Source: Chloroflexota bacterium (GTDB taxonomy: Bacteria > Chloroflexota > Anaerolineae > UBA4142). Taken from it: DNA of 64,000 bases. The notes under the pieces were generated by a model, which saw only the letters and a program-made list of their open reading frames with translations, did not search any database and was not told the origin of the DNA. The stretch is from the NCBI GenBank assembly GCA_016219275.1, contig JACRBM010000045.1:43722-107721 (forward strand), read 5' to 3'. Positions 48,248-58,045 of this stretch are shown piece after piece; positions within the stretch are counted from its first letter, which is position 1; the number at the start of each line of letters is the position of its first letter. A program made the position numbers and the translations under genes.

Positions 48248-50811
48248 TGGGACGAACATCAGAGCCAGGGAGCAGAGGAGCAGCGGAGCGAGGGAAAAAC
48301 AGCGCCCCCCCGCTCCCCCGCTCCCTTGCTCCTCTACATTCAAGTTCGATTTTATCAAGAGACGGTCTCGCGCTCATCCTCTTTACCGCGCTGACATGCG
48401 TGATGACGAATCCGCTCGTCCTGCACATCGCGAACGCGGTCGAGGACAAGCAAGACGCGTTGCTCAACACGTGGATTGTCGCGTGGGTGGGGCACGCGCT
48501 TATCACCGATCCGCTCAACCTGTTCAACGCGAATATCTTTTACCCGTACCCCAACACACTCGCCTACTCCGAAACGATGTTGCCGCAAGGACTGTTCGCG
48601 CTTCCCTTCAACCTCGCGTTCGACAACACCGTCCTGGGTTACAACCTGGCTTTGCTCGCGTCGTTCTTCCTCGCCGCGTACGCGATGTACCTATTCGTGT
48701 TCGATCTCACGCGCTCGCGCGGCGCAGGTATTGTCGCCGGTACAATTTTCGCGTTCAATCCGTACAATCTCGGCAATCTCGCGCAGGTGCAGTTGCTGTC
48801 GTTTGGCTGGCTGCCGTTGGCGATGCTGTGGCTGCGAAGAATTCTAAATTCTGAATTCAAAATTCAAAATTCAAAATTCAAATTACGAATTACGAATTAC
48901 GAACTACGAATTTGTTTTCTCTTCGCGCTTTTCTTTTCTCTGCAAGCCCTCTCGTCTTTTTATTACGCGTTCCTCGCCGGATTCGCAGTCGCGCTGTATT
49001 TCATCTGGTTGTTTATCACACTATACGCAATTCGCAATTCGGTTCAAATCCAACTATTCACTGTTTACCGTTTACTTTTCACTCGTTTACTTGTTTCAGC
49101 CATCCTCATCGCCATCCTCATCGTCCCATTCTTCATCCCGTACTTGCAGGTTCAACGCGAGATGGGATTCGAGCGCAAGGTAACTGAGAGCGAGCCGTTC
49201 AGCGCGAGTTTGAAACTGTACACCGAAGTGTCGCCGCAAAATTTTCTGTACGGCAACTTGCTCGCGCCGCGCCCGCCGATTATGAACGGCGGCTATCCAC
49301 TCGACAATCTCTTTCCCGGCATCCTCGCGGTTGTCCTCGCAATTATTGGCATCGCTGCGACAAAGAATCGTGAACGTTGGTTTTACTTTATACTATTAAT
49401 TTTTGGCATTTTATTTTCGCTCGGTCCGCGTCTTTTCCTCGCACCGAACAACGCGACTGACCTCACGCTTCCGTACCGCTGGCTCTACGACGCGTTTCCC
49501 CTAATGCGTGCGCTGCGTGGGCCGGTGCGGTTTGACGTGCTCGTCATGTTCGCGCTCGCCATCCTGACCGGATTTGGCTTTTCACGCATCACGCCTCACA
49601 CACGCTTAGCGCGTTTCATCAATTACCAATTACCAATAACGCTTTTCTTGATCGCCCTCGAATACCTCGCGCTCCCCGCCGCGCAAATCACGCCCGTGCC
49701 GGTGTGGAATGAGATACCCGAGTACGTGCGTTGGCTACGCCAGCAACCACCAGGTGTGATTCTCGAATTGCCGATGATTGCAAGCGATCCAACCAAGCCG
49801 CTCGATCTGACGACGCAATATCTTTCGACGTACCACTGGCAGAATACGCCCGATGGTTACAGCGGATTCAATCCCGGCAAACGCGGCGAGATTGCATACG
49901 AGATGCAAGCGTTTCCGAATGAACGCTCGCTTGCTCTGCTACATGTCTTGGGCACGCAATTTGTCGTCGTCCACACTAAGCAAATGCCCGACTGGAACAC
50001 GCGACTCGAAGCGATTAATCGCTCGATTGGCGTTCAACTGGAAAAACAACTGGGCGACGATTTGATTTACCGCGGCGTGAGTTTACCGCAAGTCAAATCC
50101 TTGTCGCCACAATTGTATTTGCCCCATCCCGCCGCGCCGAATCAATCGTATTTGGTTTATCTCATCGTGCGAAATCGGGGCAATCAAATTTTTGCGGTCA
50201 AGCCCACCGCGCAACTGCGGATGTTTGCGAATTGGAGCAACGGCACACGCGAGCAAGTGAACGCCACGATACCCGTGGTCACTTCAAGCGTGTCCGTCAT
50301 TCCGATTCGCGTGAATGCGCCCGCGCAACCGGGCAATTATCAACTGCGCTTGCAGGTATTTGGCGATGGATTTGGACCCTGGGATTTATCGGGGAACGTC
50401 TCGGTGGAAAGTGGCGAGCCAGCACATCAAGTCATTATCCCGGCGCGTGTGGCGTTGACCTCGGCACTGAAATCGCAGTACGCACCGGGCGATTCACTCG
50501 CGCTCAAGCTGACCTGGTTGCCGCTCAACAAAATTGACGCGTACTATAGCGCGTCGGTGCGCGTCGTGGATGCGCACGGTAATAAAATCGCGCAACAAGA
50601 CCGCGAACCGGCGGGGAGGACTTTTTTGTGGAGACCGAATGTCGCCGTGTCCGATGCGTACACGTTCACATTACCAAGCGACATCTCGCCGGGTGAGTAC
50701 TCGATTCAGGTTTTGATGTACCAAGCCGAACAAGGCATTGACGCATTGTTGCTCGACGAAAATTACATCCCGCGCGAAACTATCGAACCAGGCAAATTCA
50801 CCGTGAAATGA
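48247..50811 (+). CDS. Multi-pass GT-C-like membrane protein
   Basis: An 854-residue protein. Residues about 40-500 contain 10 or more membrane helices (for example LILFTALTCVMTNPLVLH and ALLASFFLAAYAMYLFVFDL). The loop NTLAYSETMLPQGLFALPFN, together with long alternating helices, resembles GT-C glycosyltransferases such as the PMT/YfhO-like groups, which use lipid-linked sugars. The last 350 residues are extracytoplasmic beta-rich (NIGVQ-like region, DPTKPLDLTTQYLSTYHWQN). AT-rich repeats (48840-48915 and 49025-49048) are inserted in frame as [20 protein letters not shown] and AIRNSVQIQ between helices. A mononucleotide-rich stretch near the N-terminus (48260-48345) shows similar decay. The sugar substrate is unknown. 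Confidence 0.7.
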   Translation: MGRTSEPGSRGAAERGKNSAPPLPRSLAPLHSSSILSRDGLALILFTALTCVMTNPLVLHIANAVEDKQDALLNTWIVAWVGHALITDPLNLFNANIFYPYPNTLAYSETMLPQGLFALPFNLAFDNTVLGYNLALLASFFLAAYAMYLFVFDLTRSRGAGIVAGTIFAFNPYNLGNLAQVQLLSFGWLPLAMLWLRRILNSEFKIQNSKFKLRITNYELRICFLFALFFSLQALSSFYYAFLAGFAVALYFIWLFITLYAIRNSVQIQLFTVYRLLFTRLLVSAILIAILIVPFFIPYLQVQREMGFERKVTESEPFSASLKLYTEVSPQNFLYGNLLAPRPPIMNGGYPLDNLFPGILAVVLAIIGIAATKNRERWFYFILLIFGILFSLGPRLFLAPNNATDLTLPYRWLYDAFPLMRALRGPVRFDVLVMFALAILTGFGFSRITPHTRLARFINYQLPITLFLIALEYLALPAAQITPVPVWNEIPEYVRWLRQQPPGVILELPMIASDPTKPLDLTTQYLSTYHWQNTPDGYSGFNPGKRGEIAYEMQAFPNERSLALLHVLGTQFVVVHTKQMPDWNTRLEAINRSIGVQLEKQLGDDLIYRGVSLPQVKSLSPQLYLPHPAAPNQSYLVYLIVRNRGNQIFAVKPTAQLRMFANWSNGTREQVNATIPVVTSSVSVIPIRVNAPAQPGNYQLRLQVFGDGFGPWDLSGNVSVESGEPAHQVIIPARVALTSALKSQYAPGDSLALKLTWLPLNKIDAYYSASVRVVDAHGNKIAQQDREPAGRTFLWRPNVAVSDAYTFTLPSDISPGEYSIQVLMYQAEQGIDALLLDENYIPRETIEPGKFTVK

Positions 50812-50814
50812 AAA

Positions 50815-50844
50815 ACCGTCCAGGTTTTCAAAAACTTGGACGGT
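50815..50844. terminator. Hairpin after the GT-C-like gene
   Basis: 14-bp arms ACCGTCCAGGTTTT / AAAACTTGGACGGT with one G-T pair. It lies directly after the stop at 50811 and between convergent genes, and is related to the AAACCTGG family. Confidence 0.55.
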
Positions 50845-50852
50845 CCCGGTGT

Positions 50853-51353
50853 TTACACCTCGCACTGACATCCACACTCGAACTGAATCTTTATCGGCGA
50901 TGTGAAATTTTTCCTTCCATCGCGCCGTGCATGGAGCACGAACAGCGTAAACGGGTCAAATATGACCACATCTTTCACCCCTTGCGCGAGATACAAGTAC
51001 GGCGCGAGTTCCATATCCTTCGCCTCGTACCCTTTGCTAATGACTTCGATCACGGCTTCGGGAATAAGCGTGACAGCATGTTCTGTTTCATCAGGGCGAC
51101 GAAAAAAAATTGAAATGTCTGGACGCTTTAGTGAACCATCAGGAAACTGAATGTAAATATCCGCGTAATGAAAACAACCACACCCAGAACCTGCAAGCGG
51201 ACTAGACTGGATTGTACTGCGAATACGATCAACCGCTTCCTGATGCTTTATCGCTGGAAACGCTTCCCACACCGGCATGCCGCCAACAATTTCTAACCGC
51301 ACACCGGCTTGGTCAGCTCGTTCAATCATCGCTTCCAATTCCTTTGGCGTCAT
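50853..51353 (-). CDS. Uma2/DUF820-family PD-(D/E)XK-like nuclease protein
   Basis: A 166-residue protein of the Uma2 (DUF820) family, a restriction-endonuclease-like fold that is greatly expanded in Chloroflexota and cyanobacteria. The typical order is present: LEIVGGMPVWEAFPAIKHQE near the start, YADIYIQFPDGSLKRPDISI (PD-x motif Asp), PEAVIEVISKGYEAKDME (ExK-like EV..S and K) and DVVIFDPFTLFVLHA. The in vivo role of Uma2 proteins is not established. ATG 51353 has GGAGG 5 nt upstream; longer frames overlap prfB. Confidence 0.85.
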   Translation of the reverse strand: MTPKELEAMIERADQAGVRLEIVGGMPVWEAFPAIKHQEAVDRIRSTIQSSPLAGSGCGCFHYADIYIQFPDGSLKRPDISIFFRRPDETEHAVTLIPEAVIEVISKGYEAKDMELAPYLYLAQGVKDVVIFDPFTLFVLHARRDGRKNFTSPIKIQFECGCQCEV

Positions 51354-51382
51354 TTTGACCTCCTGTTCACTGTTCACACTGC

Positions 51383-52481
51383 CTACTGTCCCACTTGGCT
51401 TTTCAAGTACGCTTCGATGAACGCGTCGAGATCGCCGTCGAGAACCAGGTCGGTGCGCGAGGTCTCGTACTCGGTGCGATGATCCTTGACCATTTGGTAC
51501 GGATGCAACACGTACGAACGAATCTGATTGCCCCAACCCGCCTCGACGTGTTGTCCTTTGAGTCGCGCTTTTTCCTGTTCGCGCTTTTCGATTTCGAGTT
51601 CGACCAAGCGCGAACGCAGAACCTTGAACGCATTCTCCTTGTTCTGCAACTGCGAGCGTTCGTTCTGACACGTCACGATGATGCCGGTCGGAATGTGCGT
51701 GAGCCGCACCGCCGTCGAAACTTTTTGCACATTCTGTCCGCCGTGTCCCGACGCGTGATAAATATCAATCTTGACCTCCTCCGGCTTGACCTCGATTTCC
51801 GTCGCATCCTCGATCTCCGGCGTCACTTCGACGAGCGCGAACGACGTGTGCCGCCGATGATTCGCGTCGAACGGCGACAGCCGCACGAGGCGATGCACGC
51901 CGCGCTCGGCTTTCAATCGTCCGTACGCGTACTGCCCCTCGATGTGAATGTCTACCGATTTGATGCCCGCTTCTTCGCCATCGGTCTCTTCGTAAATATC
52001 CGTTTTGTAATTGCGCGTCTCCGCATAGCGCAGGTACATCCGCATCAACATCGAAGCCCAATCCTGGGATTCGGTGCCGCCCGCACCGGCGTGAATCGAA
52101 AGGATCGCGCCGTTGCGATCATAGTCGCCGGAAAAGAGCATCTCAAATTCGAGCGCGGCAAGTTTGCTTTCGATCTCCGGCACTTCGCGCGCAACTTCGT
52201 CACCCATTTCCGGCTGATCCTCTTCGATGGCAAGTTCGATCAAGCCGAGCGCGTCGCGCGTTTTCGCTTCGAGTTCGCGCCACGTCGTCGTCTCTGCTTT
52301 CAGCGCGGTGAGATCGCGCATCTGCGTTTGCGCGGCGACGTTATCGTTCCAAAAATCCGGCTGCGCGGCTTTCTCTTCCAACTCGGCAGCGCGTTTTTCT
52401 TTTCCTGCAATGTCAAAGACGCTCCAAGAGTGTGCTGATGCGCGTGTTCAGTTCGGTGAGTTTAGCTTTCAAATCTTCCAA
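51383..52481 (-). CDS. prfB: Peptide chain release factor 2, programmed +1 frameshift
   Basis: RF2 recognises UAA and UGA stops. The protein, 365 residues after frameshifting, has the peptidyl-hydrolysis motif SGHGGQNVQKV (GGQ) and the usual N-terminal helical domain. The gene is interrupted in the standard way: a 22-codon leader starting at TTG 52481 (MEDLKAKLTELNTRISTLLE..., GGGAG 7 nt upstream) ends in CTT TGA C at 52418-52412. Reading resumes in the +1 frame as DIAGKEKRAAELEEKAAQPD and joins the main frame. Low RF2 gives more frameshifting, so synthesis is autoregulated. The leader, slippery CTT and in-frame TGA are all present, so this is not a pseudogene. Confidence 0.95.
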
Positions 52482-52508
52482 CGTAACGCTCCCTTCAAAA
52501 ACTCCACC

Positions 52509-52925
52509 CTAACTTGGAGAGAATTCCCCCTCCCCTTGACAAGGGGAGGGTCGGGGTGGGGTTGTCTTCTGCATGATTATCTGCGTGATATATTCCATCA
52601 CATCGTCAATGCTATGATAAATCTGATTGTTCGTGACCCTGACAAAACAAATCCCAAATGATTCAATGAAAGATAGACGAACTCGATCGTTCTCCATTGC
52701 ATTCGGATTGAAATGGCTATCGCCATCTACTTCGATTGCCAACTTGAGTTCGGGGCAATAGAAATCAATCGCGTAAGCGCCAACACTAAACTGACGTCGG
52801 AATTTATAACCAAGAACCTGGCGATTACGCAAGCGCGACCACAAAACAATTTCTGCTTTGGGCATATTGCGGCGCAATTGTTGTCGTAATTCTTTTTCGG
52901 TCGCGCGGTTGTAAACCTTGGTCAT
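52509..52925 (-). CDS. DUF559 / very-short-patch-repair-like endonuclease domain protein
   Basis: A 138-residue protein. The fold is of the DUF559 PD-(D/E)XK type: KELRQQLRRNMPKAEIVLWS, LRNRQVLGYKFRRQFSVGAY, then AIDFYCPELKLAIEVDGDSH with active-site Asp and Glu-Val-Asp, and IESFGICFVRVTN. Known relatives are related to Vsr mismatch endonucleases. The last 18 residues (TTPPRPSPCQGEGEFSPS) are encoded by a REP palindrome (52525-52563), which supplies the stop codon region. ATG 52925 starts the conserved helix. Confidence 0.85.
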   Translation of the reverse strand: MTKVYNRATEKELRQQLRRNMPKAEIVLWSRLRNRQVLGYKFRRQFSVGAYAIDFYCPELKLAIEVDGDSHFNPNAMENDRVRLSFIESFGICFVRVTNNQIYHSIDDVMEYITQIIMQKTTPPRPSPCQGEGEFSPS

Positions 52926-52941
52926 TCAGCATCCACAAACC

Positions 52942-53145
52942 CCACCCTACCCTCCCCTTGTTAAGGGGAGGGAATGTGGCGATGCCCTTTCCCTCCCTCT
53001 TGCAGGGGGAGGCACATAGGGCTACTTTCTCCCTCCCCTTGATAAGGGGAGGGAATGTGGCAATACCCGTTCCTTCCTCTTGCCAAGGGAGGAAGTGTAG
53101 CAGAGCTGACTCCCTCCCCTTGATAAGGGGAGGGCTGGGGAGGGG
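52942..53145. repeat. Tandem array of REP palindromes
   Basis: Five successive copies of a CCCTCCCCTTGNNAAGGGGAGGG-like palindrome alternate with linkers between the DUF559 and ftsY genes. Arms vary slightly (CTTCCTCTTGCCAAGGGAGG). The same unit occurs singly elsewhere, including inside genes. No gene lies here. Confidence 0.75.
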
Positions 53146-54066
53146 TCACTCAAACAATCCATCTACAAAATCTTGCGCGTCGAACTCGGCGAAATCGTCA
53201 ATCGCTTCACCAGTGCCGATAAACTTGATCGGCACTTGCAATTCCTTGACAATCGCAAACACGATGCCGCCCTTGGCGGTGCCATCAAGTTTCGTCAGAA
53301 TCAAGCCCGTGAGCGGCGTCGCTTTTTTGAATTCGCGCGCTTGCTGCAAACCATTCTGCCCGGTCACTGCATCGAGCACGAGCAAGGTTTCGTGCGGCGC
53401 GGTCGGATCGTTCTTTTGCAGAACGCGCGCGATTTTTTCGAGTTCCTTCATCAAGTTGAACTTGGTCTGCAAACGTCCCGCCGTGTCTACGACGAGATAG
53501 TCCGCGTGCCGTGCGTTCGCGGCTTGCCATGCATCGTACGCGACGGCGCCTGGGTCGGAATCCGGTTGATGCGCGACGACATCCACGCCATTCCGCTCGC
53601 CCCAGATTTTTAGTTGGTCAATCGCCGCGGCACGAAACGTATCCGCCGCCGCGAGAATCACTTTTTTATTTTGCGCTTTGAGATAGTTCGTCAGTTTACC
53701 GATGCTCGTCGTCTTACCCGAACCATTGACCCCGACCACAAGCACAACCTGCGGAATCGAATTTTGAATTTTGAATTCCGAATTTTGGATTTTGAGAATC
53801 GCGATCAGTTCTTCCTTAAGCATCGCTTGAACGCGATCCGTTGTGCGCGCACCTTCTTTCTCTGCGCGCACGCGCAACTTGTCCACGAGCGCGACGGTCG
53901 TGTCCACGCCCACATCTGCGCCGATGAGTATTTCTTCGAGCGCGGTCCAGTATTCCTCGGTCACTTCGTTCTTGACGACGAGCGAGGTCAGTTTCGAAAA
54001 GAACGATTGCCGCGTTTTGGTAAGACTCTCTTTGACTTGTTCTTTGCGTTTCAGAAAATTAAACAT
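53146..54066 (-). CDS. ftsY: Signal recognition particle receptor FtsY
   Basis: A 306-residue SRP GTPase that docks the SRP-ribosome complex at the membrane. The NG domain carries [16 protein letters not shown] (G1), [29 protein letters not shown] (G3), [10 protein letters not shown] (G4) and [17 protein letters not shown]. The acidic A domain is absent, as in many Gram-positive and Chloroflexota forms. The AT-rich repeat at about 53755-53805 inserts [13 protein letters not shown] just before the G1 strand. ATG 54066 opens the conserved N-helix ([19 protein letters not shown]). Confidence 0.95.
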   Translation of the reverse strand: MFNFLKRKEQVKESLTKTRQSFFSKLTSLVVKNEVTEEYWTALEEILIGADVGVDTTVALVDKLRVRAEKEGARTTDRVQAMLKEELIAILKIQNSEFKIQNSIPQVVLVVGVNGSGKTTSIGKLTNYLKAQNKKVILAAADTFRAAAIDQLKIWGERNGVDVVAHQPDSDPGAVAYDAWQAANARHADYLVVDTAGRLQTKFNLMKELEKIARVLQKNDPTAPHETLLVLDAVTGQNGLQQAREFKKATPLTGLILTKLDGTAKGGIVFAIVKELQVPIKFIGTGEAIDDFAEFDAQDFVDGLFE

Positions 54067-54115
54067 GCCACTTCCCGTTGGTGAATTTGCGCCTTGCATT
54101 ATACACAATGCGCCC

Positions 54116-54150
54116 CGAAAAACAAAAGGTCGCTTTTCTCACGCGACCTT
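54116..54150 (-). terminator. Intrinsic terminator of dnaE
   Basis: On the minus strand AAGGTCGC, a 9-nt loop and GCGACCTT are followed by TTGTTTTT. It lies about 30 bp beyond the dnaE stop. Confidence 0.7.
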
Positions 54151-54182
54151 CTGAATTCTGAATTCCGACTCCTGGCTTCAGT

Positions 54183-57100
54183 CTACTGCACATCCAACGA
54201 TCCCCACTCGCCGACCATTTCGTTCAGCATGTCTTGCACCAAGCCATAGTGCGTCGTGAAGTTGGGAAAGTCCAACTGCACAGTACCGTGTTGATGCGCG
54301 ACAAAAAACGTAAAGCGATCGCGCCCGGTCGCACTCGTCAACACGCGAAACACTTCGCGCATGCGGCGCATGTCCTCGTCGTAATCGTTCGTGCGGTCGA
54401 GCGTGATTCGCACGTGGCGCGGCGAGCCATATGACGACCCAGGTTCTCTCACCGCGCGCGTGGTCACGTGACCATTGATGGCGTTGCCGTTTCCGCCATT
54501 ACTTCTCGCGCGCGGTTCGGGCGGCGTGTCCGGTATGATCGGCACATCCGGCATTGGCGGCGGCGCAGACGGTTTCGCCGGCGGCGCGGGCAACGCGTCG
54601 AATTCGAATGGCGGTTCTTCCGGCATCGGCGGCGCAGCGTCTGACGAAACCGTCGCGACACTGTCCTCGACTATCACCGCCACGTCTGCGATGGCGGCTT
54701 CGTGGCTGTCAGGCATTGCGAATTGGATCGTCGGCGCTGGAGTGTTATTCGATGTCGTCGCTTCGGCGGTCGGCGGTCGGTCGTCCGTCGTCGGAATTTC
54801 ATACTCGCGCGCCGAGTCCACGAGCAGTTGCACCTTGCCCTCGCGAAACTCGACTTTGCCGGAGACAAGCAGAATCATTTCAACGCGCCACAACTCGCGC
54901 GTTTTCGCGTACGTTTTCGGAAACACGGTCAACTCGATGTCGCCCGTCGGGTCTTCCATGCTGACGAACACCATCGTGTCGCCTTTTTTCGTTTGAATGA
55001 CGCGCGTGTTCGTGACCATCCCCGCAAACGCAACCGTCTTACCCTGAGACGATTCGTCCAACTGAGTGACGAAATGCGTAATGTCTTTCGTCGCGAGTTT
55101 GGACAGACGCATCAACGGATTGTCGGAAAAGTACGCGCCGGTCAATTCTTTTTCGGTCGCGAGTTTATCGCGATTCGGAATTTCCGGTTCGTCCGGCAAC
55201 GTGCCAAATGTGTCAGCCGTCGCGCCCCAACCCAACGTGTTGCTCGTTGGACTCGCCGCGCCGAACAAGGACAATTGTCCGCGATCACTCGCGCTATGTG
55301 CACTCTGGCTCGCCGCCATCATGCGATCCAACACCTTGAGCAACTGCGAACGACGACCGAACCGATCCAGCGCGCCGGCTTTGATAAGCGACTCGAGCAC
55401 GCGGCGATTGACCAGACGCAAATCTACGCGGCGACAAAAATCGTCGAGCGATTTGAACGGACCAGTTTTTTTGCGCGCGTCGACAATGACTTGTACCGCG
55501 CCCACACCGACATTCTTGATCGCGCTCAACGCAAAATGAATGCCCTTGTTATTCGCGGCAATCGTGAATTGCACGTCGCTCGTGTTCACATCGGGCGGAT
55601 GAATTTCGTAACCCATACGCCGCGATTCACTCACGAGTTGCGCGATGTCATCCATGTTGCCGGTCTTGGTGATGAACAACGCGGTCATGTATTCGATGGG
55701 ATAGTGCGCTTTGAGGTACGCGGTCTGGCACGTCATCACCGCATAATCAGCCGCGTGCGATTTGTTAAATCCATAACGCGCAAAAAATTCAACGTCGTCG
55801 AAAATCTGCCCGGCGATTTCTTTGGTGATGACGCCGTGCTCTTCCGCGTGCGCGACAAATTTATCGCGCTCTTTCAATAATTTCTCTTTGTCTTTTTTGC
55901 CGACCGCTTTACGCAGGACATCCCCTTCGGACGCGGAGTAGCCGGCGAGTTTCACCGCGATTTCGATGATCTGCTCTTGGTAGATCATGATGCCAAAGGT
56001 GTCGGCGAGGATCGGTTCGAGCATGGGATGGCGATACTCGATCTTTTCCGTGCCGTGCAAGCGCGCGATGTAATTTGGAATGTATTCGAGTGGACCGGGG
56101 CGATAGAGGGAAATTGCCGCGACGATGTGATCGAACTTGGTCGGCTTCATCTGCTGAAGCACCTTGCGCAACCCCGCGCCTTCCACCTGAAACACGCCGG
56201 TCACATCGCCGCGCGCGAGCAGGTCGAACGCCTTCAGGTCTTCGACCGGGATGTTGCCCAGATCGAGCGCGATGCCGTGGCGCGCTTGGATGAGATCGCA
56301 CGCGCGGCGCATAATCGTCAGCGTCGCGAGACCCAGGTAATCCATCTTGAGCAAGCCGACGCGTTCGAGCCAGTTCATCTCGAATTCGACGACTGGAAAA
56401 CCGCCGGTGTTCTCGCCCTTGGTCGGACGATGCAGCGGCGCGTACTCGACAATCGGTTTGTCCGCGACGACGACGCCTGCCGCGTGCGTACCCGCGTTGC
56501 GCGCTACGCCTTCGAGTAGACGCGCGTTATCAATCAACTTGCGAATGTAATCGGACGATTCGTACGCGTCGCGAAAGTCCGGCACCTTTTCGAGCGTGTC
56601 GCCGATCTTGATGTTCGGTCCGGTCGGAATCAGTTTCGCCACGCGGTCCACTTCGGCGAGCGGATAGTCGAGCGCGCGACCAACATCGCGGATCGCGGCT
56701 TTAGCGCCGAGTGTGCCGAACGTGATGATCTGCGCGACATTGTCCTTGCCGTACTTTTGAATCGTGTACTCGATCAACTCCGCGCGGCGATCATCTTGAA
56801 AATCCAAGTCAATGTCCGGCATCGAGATCCGACCTGGGTTGAGGAATCGTTCAAAAATAAGGCGATGTTGAATCGGGTCGAGGTTTGTAATGCCCGCGCA
56901 GTACGCCGCCATCGAACCGGCGGCGGACCCGCGCACGTTGAACCAAATGTTGCGCTCGCGCGCCGCGCGAATCAAATCCCACACGATCAAAAAGTACGTG
57001 TCGAACCCCATCCTGTGAATGACGCCCAGTTCGTAATCGAGTCGTTCGCGTGCGGCGGCATTTCCATGTGGATAATATTTTTTGAAACCCTGCTCGCAGA

Positions 57101-57998
57101 TATGGCGCAAATACGTTTCCGCGTTATAGCCATCGGGTACCTGCACAATCGGCAAGTGGAACTCTGTGAAATCGAGATTGACATTGCAACGCTCCGCGAT
57201 GAGAAGCGTGTTCGCAATCGCTTCGGGAATTTCGCTCCACACCGCGCGCATTTCGTCGGACGATTTCAAGTAATAGTCGGTGCCATCCATCCGCATGCGC
57301 TTGGGATCGGTGATGACCGTGCCGGTTTGAATGCAGAGCAACACATCTTGCGCGTTCGCATCTTCGGGGCGGAGATAGTGCGCGTCGTTCGTCGCGACGA
57401 GCGGCAAGTTGAATTCGCGCGCGAGTTCGACGAGTTGCTTGTTCAGTCCGACAAATTCCGCGATGCCGTGCTCTTGCAACTCGACGTAGAGCCGGTCTTG
57501 AAACACCTCGTTGAGCCAGCCGAGCATTTTGCGCGCATCATCGCGTTTGCCATCGTGCAACAGGCGCGGCACCGGCGCGGAGGGGCAACCGGTCGTGCAA
57601 ATGATTCCCGCGCTGTGCTTTGCCAACAAATCGCGATCCATCCGTGGATAATAATAAAATCCTTCGAGTTCGGATGCCGACACGAGTTTGAGCAGATTTT
57701 GATAACCCGTATTGTTCTCGGCGAGAAGAAGCAAGTGGTATGAACTGCGGTCCTCTTTCGGATCGCGATCTTTCAGCGAACGTTTGGCGAGGTACGCTTC
57801 GACGCCGATGATCGGCTTGATGCCCTTGGCTTTGCACGCGTCGTAGAATTCAATCGCGGCGAACATGGTGCCGTGATCGGTCAGCGCGAGCGCGGTCTGT
57901 TTTAGTTCGGCGGCGCGCGCGGCGATGTCCTTGGGATGCGCGAGTCCGTCAAGCAGACTGTACTCGCTGTGAACGTGAAGATGAACGAAATCACTCAT
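54183..57998 (-). CDS. dnaE: DNA polymerase III alpha subunit
   Basis: The 1271-residue replicative polymerase. The PHP domain begins FVHLHVHSEYSLLDGLAHPK with the metal-binding His residues. The palm has ISMPDIDLDFQDDRR (catalytic Asp residues) and IQKYGKDNVAQIITFGTLGA. The C-terminal region adds an HhH segment, an OB domain (GKTVAFAGMVTNTRVIQTKK) and a tail of 150 residues with Pro-rich linker before a final ARM-like domain. Length is slightly above the E. coli form. ATG 57998 has no clear ribosome-binding site. The 5' leader is long and strongly folded. Confidence 0.95.
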   Translation of the reverse strand: MSDFVHLHVHSEYSLLDGLAHPKDIAARAAELKQTALALTDHGTMFAAIEFYDACKAKGIKPIIGVEAYLAKRSLKDRDPKEDRSSYHLLLLAENNTGYQNLLKLVSASELEGFYYYPRMDRDLLAKHSAGIICTTGCPSAPVPRLLHDGKRDDARKMLGWLNEVFQDRLYVELQEHGIAEFVGLNKQLVELAREFNLPLVATNDAHYLRPEDANAQDVLLCIQTGTVITDPKRMRMDGTDYYLKSSDEMRAVWSEIPEAIANTLLIAERCNVNLDFTEFHLPIVQVPDGYNAETYLRHICEQGFKKYYPHGNAAARERLDYELGVIHRMGFDTYFLIVWDLIRAARERNIWFNVRGSAAGSMAAYCAGITNLDPIQHRLIFERFLNPGRISMPDIDLDFQDDRRAELIEYTIQKYGKDNVAQIITFGTLGAKAAIRDVGRALDYPLAEVDRVAKLIPTGPNIKIGDTLEKVPDFRDAYESSDYIRKLIDNARLLEGVARNAGTHAAGVVVADKPIVEYAPLHRPTKGENTGGFPVVEFEMNWLERVGLLKMDYLGLATLTIMRRACDLIQARHGIALDLGNIPVEDLKAFDLLARGDVTGVFQVEGAGLRKVLQQMKPTKFDHIVAAISLYRPGPLEYIPNYIARLHGTEKIEYRHPMLEPILADTFGIMIYQEQIIEIAVKLAGYSASEGDVLRKAVGKKDKEKLLKERDKFVAHAEEHGVITKEIAGQIFDDVEFFARYGFNKSHAADYAVMTCQTAYLKAHYPIEYMTALFITKTGNMDDIAQLVSESRRMGYEIHPPDVNTSDVQFTIAANNKGIHFALSAIKNVGVGAVQVIVDARKKTGPFKSLDDFCRRVDLRLVNRRVLESLIKAGALDRFGRRSQLLKVLDRMMAASQSAHSASDRGQLSLFGAASPTSNTLGWGATADTFGTLPDEPEIPNRDKLATEKELTGAYFSDNPLMRLSKLATKDITHFVTQLDESSQGKTVAFAGMVTNTRVIQTKKGDTMVFVSMEDPTGDIELTVFPKTYAKTRELWRVEMILLVSGKVEFREGKVQLLVDSAREYEIPTTDDRPPTAEATTSNNTPAPTIQFAMPDSHEAAIADVAVIVEDSVATVSSDAAPPMPEEPPFEFDALPAPPAKPSAPPPMPDVPIIPDTPPEPRARSNGGNGNAINGHVTTRAVREPGSSYGSPRHVRITLDRTNDYDEDMRRMREVFRVLTSATGRDRFTFFVAHQHGTVQLDFPNFTTHYGLVQDMLNEMVGEWGSLDVQ

Positions 57999-58045
57999 AG
58001 TGGTTCAATCGAGGAGATAAAACGCGCCAATGATCCAACCTGCCA

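Noticed and set aside
51383..52381. Truncated prfB pseudogene
   Set aside because: The missing N-terminus is found in the preceding frame with a CTT TGA C programmed frameshift site.
52942..53145. CRISPR array
   Set aside because: The repeats are palindromic REP units with short, related linkers, not identical repeats with unique spacers.
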